Below, in pieces: positions 1-5,960 of a stretch of 7,991 nt of DNA. Location of the stretch: assembly GCA_030248825.1 (NCBI GenBank), contig JARCMB010000234.1:1-7991 (forward strand), read 5' to 3'. The notes beneath the pieces were generated by a model. It did not search any database and was not told where the DNA came from. It was given only the letters and a program-made list of their open reading frames with translations. Numbering within the stretch: position 1 is the first letter of the stretch; each line of letters starts with the position of its first letter. Position numbers and translations under genes: made by a program. The stretch is from Pseudanabaenaceae cyanobacterium MP8IB2.15 (lineage in GTDB: Bacteria; Cyanobacteriota; Cyanobacteriia; Pseudanabaenales; Pseudanabaenaceae).

Positions 1-1746
1 GATCAGAGCCATGACTAAAATTGGGTTGAGACGAGTTTGGGCTGACCAATTCAAGACAGTCTGCCAGTAAGGGAACGGATAAAGGGTTTGCCAATAAATC
101 GGCTGGCGGCGCAACATGGCAATATCAGCTTGTTCGGCGGGTGTGACATCAAGCCAGCTTAAGCTTTCGATCTGACCGATCCCGCGAATGTTATCGTTAA
201 CCGCGACCCGAATTACGCCATCGGTGAAAATCTCTTTAACAGTTAGCGTCTGATCACCGCGAGTTTCAAATTGCCATCGATCGCTCACATCTCGATCTTG
301 CCCCAAAATATATAACTCTTGAATTACCGCAGATCCAGCAGGTAAAGCAGATCGATCGACTGGCAATTTGACTGGGAAATTCAGACTTCTGACGCTATTA
401 AAGTCGCCTACTTGCCAACCCAACTGCTGCGCCGAACGCCAAGCATAGTAAGTGTCGGGATATTTGGTTAAAATCAGCTCAAATGTTTGTTTGGCTTGCC
501 CAGAATTACCCAGACGTTGCGACCATTTGCCCCCCCAGTAGGCAATTTCTGCCGCAGTCTCGCCAGAGGCATCACTATTCATCACCTTTTGCGCTAGGGT
601 CAAGGCTCCTTTGAGATCTCCAGCTTGAGCGCGTTGTCTTGCCAGTTGCCACGCCAGTCCGACCGCCGCATCACTACTGCCATAGCGACTCAGCAATAAA
701 TTCGCCGTATCACTCGCAGCTTTGTTAATTTTTTTGGCTTGCAGGACTTTGTATTTCTTCAGTAACGCTTCTGCCGCCGTATCAGGGTAACTAGCGACAA
801 TTCGATCGACAATTTTGAGCGCATCATTAGAATTTGCTGACGTTTCAACCATCCGAATCAAGGCCCTAGGAGCTTGAGGGCTACTGGGATATTGCTGAGC
901 CACCCGACTAAAAGCAATGTAGGCTTCGGTGCTTCTCTTGGACTTTTGTAGACTACGACCAAGTCGATACGCGGTTCGATCGTTCTGGCTGGCACGCAGA
1001 TAGGCAAGACTCGCTTTACCAAACTCACGATTATCCCAGTAGGCATCAGCGATCGACCACCATTGTTCGGGTTTCAAACTATTGCTAGAGCCAGCTACCA
1101 GACGGTTGATCACTGGGACGATATCCTTTTGATCGTTGAAATAAACCGCCATCAACGTCATCAAGTCAGCCCGATTCGGATTTTGGCGCAGTCCTGCCCT
1201 GATCACCCCAAGCGATCGTGGATGTGAGGGAAACTTTTGCAATAGCTCGTCAGATCGATCGAGCGCAAACAGGGCTTCGGCAGCCGCAGGGGTGGTGGGA
1301 TACTTTTGCAAAATCTGATTCCAAGTAAGTCTGGCATCGATATCAGATTCAGGTGATTTGATCTGGGCTTGAGTTTGGGCACGTTTGAGCAGAATCTGAT
1401 CGGCTAAAACAGGATATTCTGTGGCAAATTCTGGAGTGAGGATGGCGAGTGCAGATTTAGGATCGCGCTTTTTTAGATAGATATCTGCCAACAGATAGCG
1501 GGCACGGTTACGCTCTAGTGAATTTTCTGGGGCATTTGCCTGTGTCGTCAGTTTCGCCAGACGTTCTGTTTCTGGCAGATTGATCAGTCGATCGAAAGTT
1601 TGACCACTCGCAATCGAAGTCGCACTAGCAACAGCTAAACTAGCCCCAGATTTAGTTTGAGACAAATTACTAGCTTGATGAACGCTTGCTCCGACCACAG
1701 TAGTGCTGAGTGCAGCCACGATCGACCATCTAATTAGTTGTTTCAT
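1..1746 (-). CDS. slt: Soluble lytic murein transglycosylase, Slt70-like; C-terminal catalytic domain missing at window edge
   Basis: This is the first 582 codons of an exported peptidoglycan lytic transglycosylase, the enzyme class that cleaves the MurNAc-GlcNAc bond and leaves a 1,6-anhydroMurNAc end. The frame is open without a stop from the ATG at 1746 to base 1. Residues 1-20 look like a Sec signal peptide: KQLIR, a hydrophobic stretch ending VVGA, a likely cut after Ala20, and no lipobox Cys. Residues of about 45-480 are helix-rich, TPR-like repeats as in the Slt70 superhelical ring, including a YPDTYYAWRSAQQLGW segment typical of cyanobacterial Slt. Residues 550-582 (IYWQTLYPFPYW to LNPILVMALI) match the linker that leads into the catalytic domain. 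The catalytic Glu of the expected RQESRF-type motif would lie a few codons off the left edge. No clear Shine-Dalgarno sequence is seen. It follows the DUF4335 gene by 86 bp in the same direction. The family call is firm; activity cannot be judged from this part. Confidence 0.9.
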   Translation of the reverse strand, partial: MKQLIRWSIVAALSTTVVGASVHQASNLSQTKSGASLAVASATSIASGQTFDRLINLPETERLAKLTTQANAPENSLERNRARYLLADIYLKKRDPKSALAILTPEFATEYPVLADQILLKRAQTQAQIKSPESDIDARLTWNQILQKYPTTPAAAEALFALDRSDELLQKFPSHPRSLGVIRAGLRQNPNRADLMTLMAVYFNDQKDIVPVINRLVAGSSNSLKPEQWWSIADAYWDNREFGKASLAYLRASQNDRTAYRLGRSLQKSKRSTEAYIAFSRVAQQYPSSPQAPRALIRMVETSANSNDALKIVDRIVASYPDTAAEALLKKYKVLQAKKINKAASDTANLLLSRYGSSDAAVGLAWQLARQRAQAGDLKGALTLAQKVMNSDASGETAAEIAYWGGKWSQRLGNSGQAKQTFELILTKYPDTYYAWRSAQQLGWQVGDFNSVRSLNFPVKLPVDRSALPAGSAVIQELYILGQDRDVSDRWQFETRGDQTLTVKEIFTDGVIRVAVNDNIRGIGQIESLSWLDVTPAEQADIAMLRRQPIYWQTLYPFPYWQTVLNWSAQTRLNPILVMALI

Positions 1747-1778
1747 CGAGAATATTTACGCGCCTTAGCTACTACTTG

Positions 1779-1784
1779 CCTATA
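1779..1784 (-). promoter_or_regulatory. Possible extended -10 element for slt
   Basis: On the minus strand TGG-TATAGG fits an extended -10 box (TGn before the hexamer, 4/6 to TATAAT) about 33 bp before the slt ATG. No convincing -35 hexamer sits at 16-18 bp. It is the only promoter-like string I see in the 86-bp gap and could let slt be transcribed apart from the upstream DUF genes. Weak evidence. Confidence 0.2.
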
Positions 1785-1832
1785 CCAGTCTAATCCGAAC
1801 CGATAGTAGCATCTCCAACGAGAAGATCGTGT

Positions 1833-2759
1833 TTACGAATTTGGCTTTTTGCGATCGACCGTAAATGTACTGTCGGGTTTGAATGTGATGTAGAAAGTGA
1901 TTGTCGGTTGAGGCTTGGTCGGACTGCCACTTGTTTGAGGATCGATCGGAATCACGCGCAGCTTTTTTAACGGTAGTTCGTTTTCAGGGACTGTGACAAT
2001 CTCACTCATAGCTCGATAACCGACGATCTCGCTCTTTTCATTCACCGCCACCCGATAGACCAATGGCTCTGTAAAAGTAGGAGTAGTTTTCCAATTCTTT
2101 TCGATCTGTTGAGTCAGATCTTGTTCTAGCTTGACGATCAGCTCTTTGTCCGCAATCACAGGTGGGGGAGGGCTAGGCGTAGCAATGGGAGTCGGCAAGG
2201 TTTGAGAAGATTGGGGCTGTAGTTTTGGTTGTGGAATCGGGATAAAGAGAAGAGTAACAGCGGCGATTGCCAAGCCCGCGATTCCAGTCAAAGCAGGAAG
2301 AGTATTCGACTGAGATTTTGATTTTGACTTGGAGGCAATCCCTGCATCCAGCACCAAGGTCAGATCGGGCAGAGTATCACGATCGCTACAAAGTCGATCG
2401 ATGCTGTCCATCAAATCGAACAACTGCACCGTATTGAGCTGAATTTTCAAGGGTTCGCGATTGAGCGCGTCTTCTGATGGCTGAACGTTGAGGCAATGCT
2501 GGAACTCGCCAGTAGGTTCTAGGCGGACTGAAGCATATTCGATCGAGATTGGTTCGCCTTTCTGAATAGTTTGGGCATAGCGACTTACCGAGGCAGTCAG
2601 AGCATCCAGCAGTTTTCGCCCACCGCTAACTAACGATTGGTTGTGATGGAACCGACATTCAAAGTTAGTCAGTAATGCGAGGGTATTACCTTCGCCCAGA
2701 CTAATGCCCTCAATTAGCAAAGTACAGTTCGGCAAACTGTAGGTACGTTGAATTGCCAT
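1833..2759 (-). CDS. DUF4335 family protein, single-span membrane protein with Pro-rich linker
   Basis: A 308-residue protein I recognise as the cyanobacterial DUF4335 family by its N-terminus (IQRTYSLPNCTLLIEG, then LTNFECRF and SGGRKLLDAL). The family has no established function. Residues 1-140 form a soluble N-terminal domain. Residues 143-149 are a basic KSKSKSK patch, and 154-175 a hydrophobic helix (LPALTGIAGLAIAAVTLLF). Residues 176-200 are rich in Pro, Gln and Ser, ending SPPPP. Residues 203-300 form a second domain with a charged helix (KELIVKLEQDLTQQIEKNW) followed by beta-like strands (LVYRVAVNEKSEIVGY, TITFYITFKPDSTFTV). By the positive-inside rule the N-terminus should be cytoplasmic and the C-terminal domain periplasmic or lumenal, much like TonB or TolA in layout; this is inference. 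The ATG lies 2 bp after the DUF3038 stop, so the two are almost certainly cotranscribed and translationally coupled. A GGAG lies 13 nt upstream, rather far for a ribosome binding site. Confidence 0.88.
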   Translation of the reverse strand: MAIQRTYSLPNCTLLIEGISLGEGNTLALLTNFECRFHHNQSLVSGGRKLLDALTASVSRYAQTIQKGEPISIEYASVRLEPTGEFQHCLNVQPSEDALNREPLKIQLNTVQLFDLMDSIDRLCSDRDTLPDLTLVLDAGIASKSKSKSQSNTLPALTGIAGLAIAAVTLLFIPIPQPKLQPQSSQTLPTPIATPSPPPPVIADKELIVKLEQDLTQQIEKNWKTTPTFTEPLVYRVAVNEKSEIVGYRAMSEIVTVPENELPLKKLRVIPIDPQTSGSPTKPQPTITFYITFKPDSTFTVDRKKPNS

Positions 2760-2761
2760 GT

Positions 2762-3379
2762 TTAAGCTACCGCTCCGTCAAATAAAGAATGCCAGAGTCG
2801 GACTTCACCCGTTGACCCACCACAAAATAAAAGCTGGGTTAGCGTCTGCAATGCCAACTCTCTAATTTCATCGTTGTCTAGTGGCGATGGCGATCTCATT
2901 CGGCTGATGTAAAGCGATCGAAACCGCTCAGCGTATCCGTCTAAGAAAAATTTATTTTGCTGGAGCCCTAGCAGATCGATTTTGTTTTCGGCAATTTGCT
3001 GGCAAGTTGTGACCATTTGCCGCATCAGCGTATTTACTGGTCGGGCGATCGCACAAATAATCATCGTTAAAGCTCTCGCCTCGTCCCAAGATAGATTGGC
3101 TCGTTGGTACTGCCGCCGCAACGGATTAGTATTGCGAATCCGCCAGAAGGTGACTCGATTTGGAATCACTGCCTGAAGTTGCAACTGCTCAACGAGATGG
3201 AGCATGACATCGGTTGCTTGTAGATCGATTGCTTCGATCGCTAGCAGCAGATGGTCGAGATCCATGCGCGCACTACGCGGACACCCTCTGGAAAAGCCAG
3301 TGGGTGTGGGCAACTCTAGAACTTGCTCTAGACTGCTTCGATCGATTTGAGGGCTATTTACCTGCATACATAACTGCAT
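2762..3379 (-). CDS. DUF3038 domain-containing protein
   Basis: A 205-residue protein recognised as DUF3038, a family found in cyanobacteria and without known function. Landmarks are GCPRSARMDLDHLLLAIEAIDL at residues 32-53, IPNRVTFWRIRNTNPLRR at 72-89, a helical middle section, and LLFCGGSTGEVRLWHSLFDG at 183-202. There is no signal peptide or membrane helix, so it should be a soluble cytoplasmic, mainly helical protein; the Arg-rich 75-93 segment could contact nucleic acid or a partner, which is speculation. It ends 2 bp before the DUF4335 start, and these families commonly sit side by side, which suggests they act together. The start is uncertain between the ATG at 3379 and a second in-frame ATG at 3367; neither has a clear Shine-Dalgarno sequence. 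Its length fits the family, and there is no sign of truncation. Confidence 0.88.
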   Translation of the reverse strand: MQLCMQVNSPQIDRSSLEQVLELPTPTGFSRGCPRSARMDLDHLLLAIEAIDLQATDVMLHLVEQLQLQAVIPNRVTFWRIRNTNPLRRQYQRANLSWDEARALTMIICAIARPVNTLMRQMVTTCQQIAENKIDLLGLQQNKFFLDGYAERFRSLYISRMRSPSPLDNDEIRELALQTLTQLLFCGGSTGEVRLWHSLFDGAVA

Positions 3380-3403
3380 ATATAGCAGTGTAGGAACTGA
3401 ATT

Positions 3404-3409
3404 ATTCTA
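3404..3409 (-). promoter_or_regulatory. Candidate -10 element for the DUF3038-DUF4335 run
   Basis: TAGAAT on the minus strand matches TATAAT at 5 of 6 positions and lies 24 bp before the DUF3038 ATG, which would give a leader of about 18 nt. The region 17 bp further upstream (TTTTAA) is a poor -35. It is placed correctly to drive the DUF3038-DUF4335 genes, but rests on one hexamer. Confidence 0.3.
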
Positions 3410-3440
3410 CGCACGTATTTATCACATTAAAACTCAGAGC

Positions 3441-3473
3441 TAAAAAGCCTTAACCCTAAAAAATTTTAAGCCT
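3441..3473 (-). terminator. rpsD: Weak hairpin plus T-run downstream of rpsD
   Basis: Read on the minus strand, AGGCTTAA, a 12-nt AT-rich loop and TTAAGGCT form an 8-bp stem with one G-G mismatch, followed at once by five T residues. It lies about 88 nt after the rpsD stop and before the DUF3038 gene, where a rho-independent terminator is expected. The stem is AT-rich and imperfect, so it would be a leaky terminator at best. Confidence 0.3.
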
Positions 3474-3560
3474 GAACATTGAGTTATAGAAACGCTTAGC
3501 TACAGAGACATAACCATAACTCATCATCCATAACTTGAAGACGCAAGCAATTACGCCTGA

Positions 3561-4169
3561 CTACGCCTGACGAGAATAGTACTCAACCACCAGTAGTTCA
3601 TTGACTTGCAGCGCAATCCATTCGCGTTCCACAATGCCATTGACTTTACCAGTTAGCTTGGCTTTATCAAATTCCAAATGGCTAGGTGTATTTGCCAGCC
3701 CAGGATCTTCGAGGTTCTGAGTCACGATCTTACGAGATTTCTCGTTATCTTTGACCCCAACCAACTCACCCGAACGACAGCTATAGCTAGGAATATCTAC
3801 GACTCTGCCATTGATTGTAATGTGACCATGATTGACCAACTGACGCGCCGCAGGAATTGTTGGAGCCATCCCTAAGCGAAATACAGTATTGTCCAATCTC
3901 ATTTCCAGTAGTTGCAGTAACACAAAACCAGTCGAACCTTTAACGCGGCGGGCTTGGCGCACATAACGCAATAACTGTCTTTCATTCACACCGTAGTTGA
4001 AGCGAAGTTTTTGTTTCTCTTCAAGACGGACAGCGTATTCTGAGCGTTTTTTACGATCTTGACCATGCTGCCCAGGTGGGTAAGCGTGTTTTGGTTGTTT
4101 GCGGCTAAGTCCAGGCAGTTCACCCAGTCTTCTAACCACTCTGAGGCGTGGACCACGATATCGAGACAT
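3561..4169 (-). CDS. rpsD: 30S ribosomal protein S4
   Basis: A 202-residue S4, the primary 16S rRNA-binding protein that nucleates assembly of the small-subunit body. The N-terminus MSRYRGPRLRVVRRLGELPG and KHAYPPGQHGQ are the cyanobacterial/plastid S4 signature. The S4 RNA-binding domain spans about residues 91-150 (RLDNTVFRLGMAPTIPAARQLVNHGHITINGRVVDIPSY), and the protein ends VVEYYSRQA. It lacks the zinc-binding cysteines found in some S4 proteins. The frame is open 26 codons further upstream, but the ATG at 4169 is preferred because it carries a strong AAGGAAGGAG site and matches the family start. As is usual in cyanobacteria it stands alone rather than in an alpha operon. The leader from the likely promoter is only about 30 nt, and I see no structured autoregulatory target in it. 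A 9-bp direct repeat flanks the stop codon. Confidence 0.98.
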   Translation of the reverse strand: MSRYRGPRLRVVRRLGELPGLSRKQPKHAYPPGQHGQDRKKRSEYAVRLEEKQKLRFNYGVNERQLLRYVRQARRVKGSTGFVLLQLLEMRLDNTVFRLGMAPTIPAARQLVNHGHITINGRVVDIPSYSCRSGELVGVKDNEKSRKIVTQNLEDPGLANTPSHLEFDKAKLTGKVNGIVEREWIALQVNELLVVEYYSRQA

Positions 4170-4171
4170 GA

Positions 4172-4181
4172 CTCCTTCCTT
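4172..4181 (-). promoter_or_regulatory. rpsD: Strong Shine-Dalgarno site of rpsD
   Basis: AAGGAAGGAG ends 2 nt before the ATG at 4169 on the minus strand, so its AAGGA core is about 7 nt from the start. It fixes the S4 start against the 26-codon longer open frame. Confidence 0.8.
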
Positions 4182-4206
4182 AAGGTAAAAAAATTTCAGA
4201 CTTTCT

Positions 4207-4212
4207 AGTATA
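4207..4212 (-). promoter_or_regulatory. rpsD: Candidate -10 element for rpsD
   Basis: TATACT on the minus strand (5/6 to TATAAT) lies 38 bp upstream of the rpsD ATG and would give a leader of about 30 nt. The sequence 17-18 bp upstream of it does not resemble TTGACA, which is not unusual for cyanobacterial promoters. Confidence 0.4.
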
Positions 4213-4278
4213 GAATAATCACGGCAAAACTTGCTATCTAATCTCACCAGATCGATGATATTGTTCTGATATTATTTT

Positions 4279-4284
4279 GATACT
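4279..4284 (+). promoter_or_regulatory. Candidate -10 element for the DprA-like gene
   Basis: GATACT (4/6 to TATAAT), preceded by an AT-rich stretch, lies 45 bp before the TTG start of the rightward gene. With the rpsD box at 4207-4212 it would make the 159-bp gap a divergent promoter region. No good -35 is seen, so this is tentative. Confidence 0.22.
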
Positions 4285-4318
4285 GTCTTGCTGTGTCCAC
4301 AAATTAGCGATTCATCAC

Positions 4319-4324
4319 AGAGGA
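4319..4324 (+). promoter_or_regulatory. Shine-Dalgarno site supporting a TTG start
   Basis: AGAGGA lies 4 nt before the TTG at 4329. An in-frame TAG at 4305 and the absence of any ATG or GTG between it and 4329 leave this TTG as the only start that keeps the whole N-terminus, and the site supports it. Confidence 0.7.
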
Positions 4325-4328
4325 ATAT

Positions 4329-4832
4329 TTGACTCAGTCAGTTAATTTACCAAAAGTTGACGATTTTTTGCAAGAGTTAGCCACAATTCAGCAGAAAGGT
4401 TCTAAGCGTGTTGCTATTCTCGGTTCGCGGCATATACCGTGGACACATCAACATTTGATCGAACTTTTGAGCTATGCCATGGTTTTAGGTGGCGATCGTC
4501 TGATCACTTCAGGGGCGACGGGCACAAATTTTGCGGCGATCAGGGGGGCCATGCGGGCAAACCCAGATTTGCTCACCGTAATTTTGCCTCAAAGTCTTGA
4601 GCGTCAGCCCTATGAATCCCGTGAGCAGCTAGAGAATGTGATCCACCTGATCGAACATACGGAAAACGATCATCTCCCACTTGCCGAGGCCAGTGCGATC
4701 TGCAATCAGGAAATTATCTCTAAATGCCAGCAATTAATCTGTTTTGCTTATCACGATAGTCAGACCCTACTGAAAACCTGTCAGGATGCGGAAGAACAGA
4801 GTAAAGTTGTCACCCTGTTTTACTTTGACTAG
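4329..4832 (+). CDS. Small DprA/SLOG-like Rossmann protein (annotated in cyanobacteria as DNA recombination-mediator protein A)
   Basis: A 167-residue single-domain protein. The core reads RVAILGSRHIP at residues 27-37, LITSGATGTNFAAIRGAM at 58-75 and LTVILPQSLERQPY at 82-95. This is the strand-GSR ... SGxxxGxxxxAxxxA pattern of the DprA/SLOG Rossmann-like fold, where these glycine-rich loops bind nucleotide-like ligands or ssDNA. Bona fide DprA loads RecA on incoming single strands and is about twice as long; this protein has only the Rossmann unit and lacks the flanking winged-helix or SAM-like parts. The name DNA recombination-mediator protein A that such proteins receive is therefore a fold-level call, and a ligand-sensing role is just as possible. 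There is no signal peptide. It starts with TTG after an AGAGGA site, diverges from rpsD, and ends 33 bp before the stop of the convergent pentapeptide gene. Confidence 0.8.
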   Translation: MTQSVNLPKVDDFLQELATIQQKGSKRVAILGSRHIPWTHQHLIELLSYAMVLGGDRLITSGATGTNFAAIRGAMRANPDLLTVILPQSLERQPYESREQLENVIHLIEHTENDHLPLAEASAICNQEIISKCQQLICFAYHDSQTLLKTCQDAEEQSKVVTLFYFD

Positions 4833-4865
4833 GATCTTGACTAGTACTTGAATGTGATGGGAGCG

Positions 4866-5774
4866 TCATGCCAGTAAGGGTTGCCCGAAAATTGGCGCTG
4901 AACTATTTTGGGCTGATTCGGCTTGTGAGCCTTTAGCTCCGAAATTCTGAAATAGATCGGCAAATTCACCAAAGGCAAAATCTCGGTTAGCGGGACATCT
5001 GTCTTTTTTGTAGCTCCGCAGATAGACATAATCACAAATCGCATTATCCAATTGAGTCGCACTATTAATCTGCCAATTTTCTAAGCAGGCTGATGAGAAG
5101 TTGGCGGCAGTGAAATTAGTTCCTAATGCTTGTGTACCGATTAGATCGGCACGACTGAGATCTGCCTCAACTAGATCGGCTCCGATTAAGTTAGCACTGC
5201 GTAGATTCGACCAGGCGAGATTTGACCAGTTTAAACACGCTCCCACTAAGTTAGCGCGCAACAGATTCGCAAATCCAAGATCGGCTCCACTGAGATCGCT
5301 TTCACTCAAGTTTGCGCCACTCAAATTCGCGCTACTCAAATTTGCACCACTCAAGTTTGCGCCACTCAAATTTGCACCAGCGAGATTAGCTCTGAATAAA
5401 TTTGCTTTGCTCAGGTTTGCGCCGCTCAAGTTCGCACCGCTCAGATTCGCGCCACTAAAGTCGGCTCTGCTTAAATTTGCGCCGCTCAGATTTGACAAAC
5501 CCAGATTTGCCCCACGTAAGCTCGTGCCAATTAAGTTCGTAGCACGCAGTTTTGCCTCAATCAGATTGGCTTGCCCCAAATCAGAGCCACTGAGATTGGA
5601 GCCACTCAGATCGATTCCCATTAGGTCGGCGTTGTTGAGGTTCACCCCACTGAGGTAAACATCTCGCAGTCTGGCTCTACTTAAGTCGATCGAAATGTGG
5701 CTTTTTTGGAGTCGCCATTTATTCCAATCTGCGAGGTTTCTTTTCAGGAGAGCGAACTGTTCTACACTTGCCAC
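4866..5774 (-). CDS. Pentapeptide-repeat protein, 40 tandem A(N/D)LSG-type repeats
   Basis: A 302-residue protein. Residues 1-30 form a helical cap containing DWNKWR, a feature of cyanobacterial pentapeptide proteins. Residues 31-230 are exactly 40 consecutive five-residue repeats without a break, mostly L-S-G-A-N/D, which should fold as a right-handed quadrilateral beta-helix of about ten coils. Residues 231-276 (LENWQINSATQLDNAICDYVYLRS to GEFADLFQ) match the C-terminal module often found after such repeats in cyanobacteria; the last 26 residues are low-complexity. No signal peptide is seen, so it is probably cytoplasmic. Pentapeptide proteins include gyrase-binding DNA mimics (Qnr, MfpA) and the heterocyst regulator HetL, but nothing here picks one role. 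The start is GTG with GGAAG 7 nt upstream, and an in-frame TAG lies a few codons before it. A 185-codon open frame on the opposite strand is a by-product of the repeats. Confidence 0.93.
   Translation of the reverse strand: MASVEQFALLKRNLADWNKWRLQKSHISIDLSRARLRDVYLSGVNLNNADLMGIDLSGSNLSGSDLGQANLIEAKLRATNLIGTSLRGANLGLSNLSGANLSRADFSGANLSGANLSGANLSKANLFRANLAGANLSGANLSGANLSSANLSGANLSESDLSGADLGFANLLRANLVGACLNWSNLAWSNLRSANLIGADLVEADLSRADLIGTQALGTNFTAANFSSACLENWQINSATQLDNAICDYVYLRSYKKDRCPANRDFAFGEFADLFQNFGAKGSQAESAQNSSAPIFGQPLLA
5101..5680. repeat. 15-bp coding tandem repeat array of the pentapeptide gene
   Basis: The DNA encoding the beta-helix is a degenerate 15-bp tandem repeat, clearest at 5290-5480. 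A 25-bp stretch at 5303-5327 recurs exactly at 5348-5372, a 45-bp offset equal to three pentapeptides. A 16-bp stretch at 5334-5349 recurs exactly at 5364-5379, a 30-bp offset equal to two. This higher-order identity suggests recent growth of the array by slippage or unequal recombination. Confidence 0.85.
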
Positions 5775-5960
5775 GATTAGTCTTCCAGTATTTTGCTACT
5801 TCTACCTGACTGCCCCCAGCACGAAGAGGTTTCCACTTTTTTAACTATTGGTAGCTATTGAGGGGGGGAGTTTCAGTAAATAACTGACTATCCTATGTGG
5901 AATTTTTCGATCGCACATCAGCAAATCATCTTATATTGTCAGATAAAACTTAATCACACA
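5775..5960. other. 186-bp intergenic region upstream of the pentapeptide gene
   Basis: No ORF is visible here. It contains the GGAAG ribosome binding site of the pentapeptide gene (5782-5786, minus), a run of seven G at 5862-5868, a short palindrome TCAGT-5 nt-ACTGA at 5873-5887, and a TCGATCGC HIP1-like site near 5908. No terminator with a T-run is apparent for the gene ending at 5961, and I could not settle on a promoter. Confidence 0.5.

Noticed and set aside
858..1046. 62-codon minus-strand open frame
   Set aside because: It sits in a different frame inside the continuous slt coding sequence.
2982..3176. Plus-strand open frames at 2982-3176, 3678-3875, 6295-6483, 6860-7063 and 6924-7136
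   Set aside because: All are antisense to well-recognised genes (DUF3038, rpsD, the membrane protein, por) and show no domain or start signal.
3480..3523. 8-bp inverted repeat (TGAGTTAT / ATAACTCA) after rpsD
   Set aside because: The loop is 28 nt and no T-run follows, so it is not a credible terminator; it may be chance in AT-rich sequence.
3456..3560. 34 sense codons in frame after the rpsD TAG, suggesting readthrough
   Set aside because: A run of this length is expected by chance fairly often, the S4 C-terminus is normal, and the encoded residues resemble nothing.
4170..4247. 26-codon N-terminal extension of S4
   Set aside because: Family starts and the strong AAGGAAGGAG site both point to the ATG at 4169; the extension also overlaps the likely promoter.
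4841..5062. 73-codon minus-strand open frame
   Set aside because: It lies in another frame inside the C-terminal part of the pentapeptide gene and has no recognisable features.
5101..5658. 185-codon plus-strand open frame opposite the pentapeptide gene
   Set aside because: Its KFAPL-type repeats are the reverse-strand reading of the 15-bp coding repeats; it has no ribosome binding site or family resemblance.
5101..5680. Regular repeats as a CRISPR array
   Set aside because: The 15-bp periodic repeats are in frame, have no unique spacers and encode pentapeptides.
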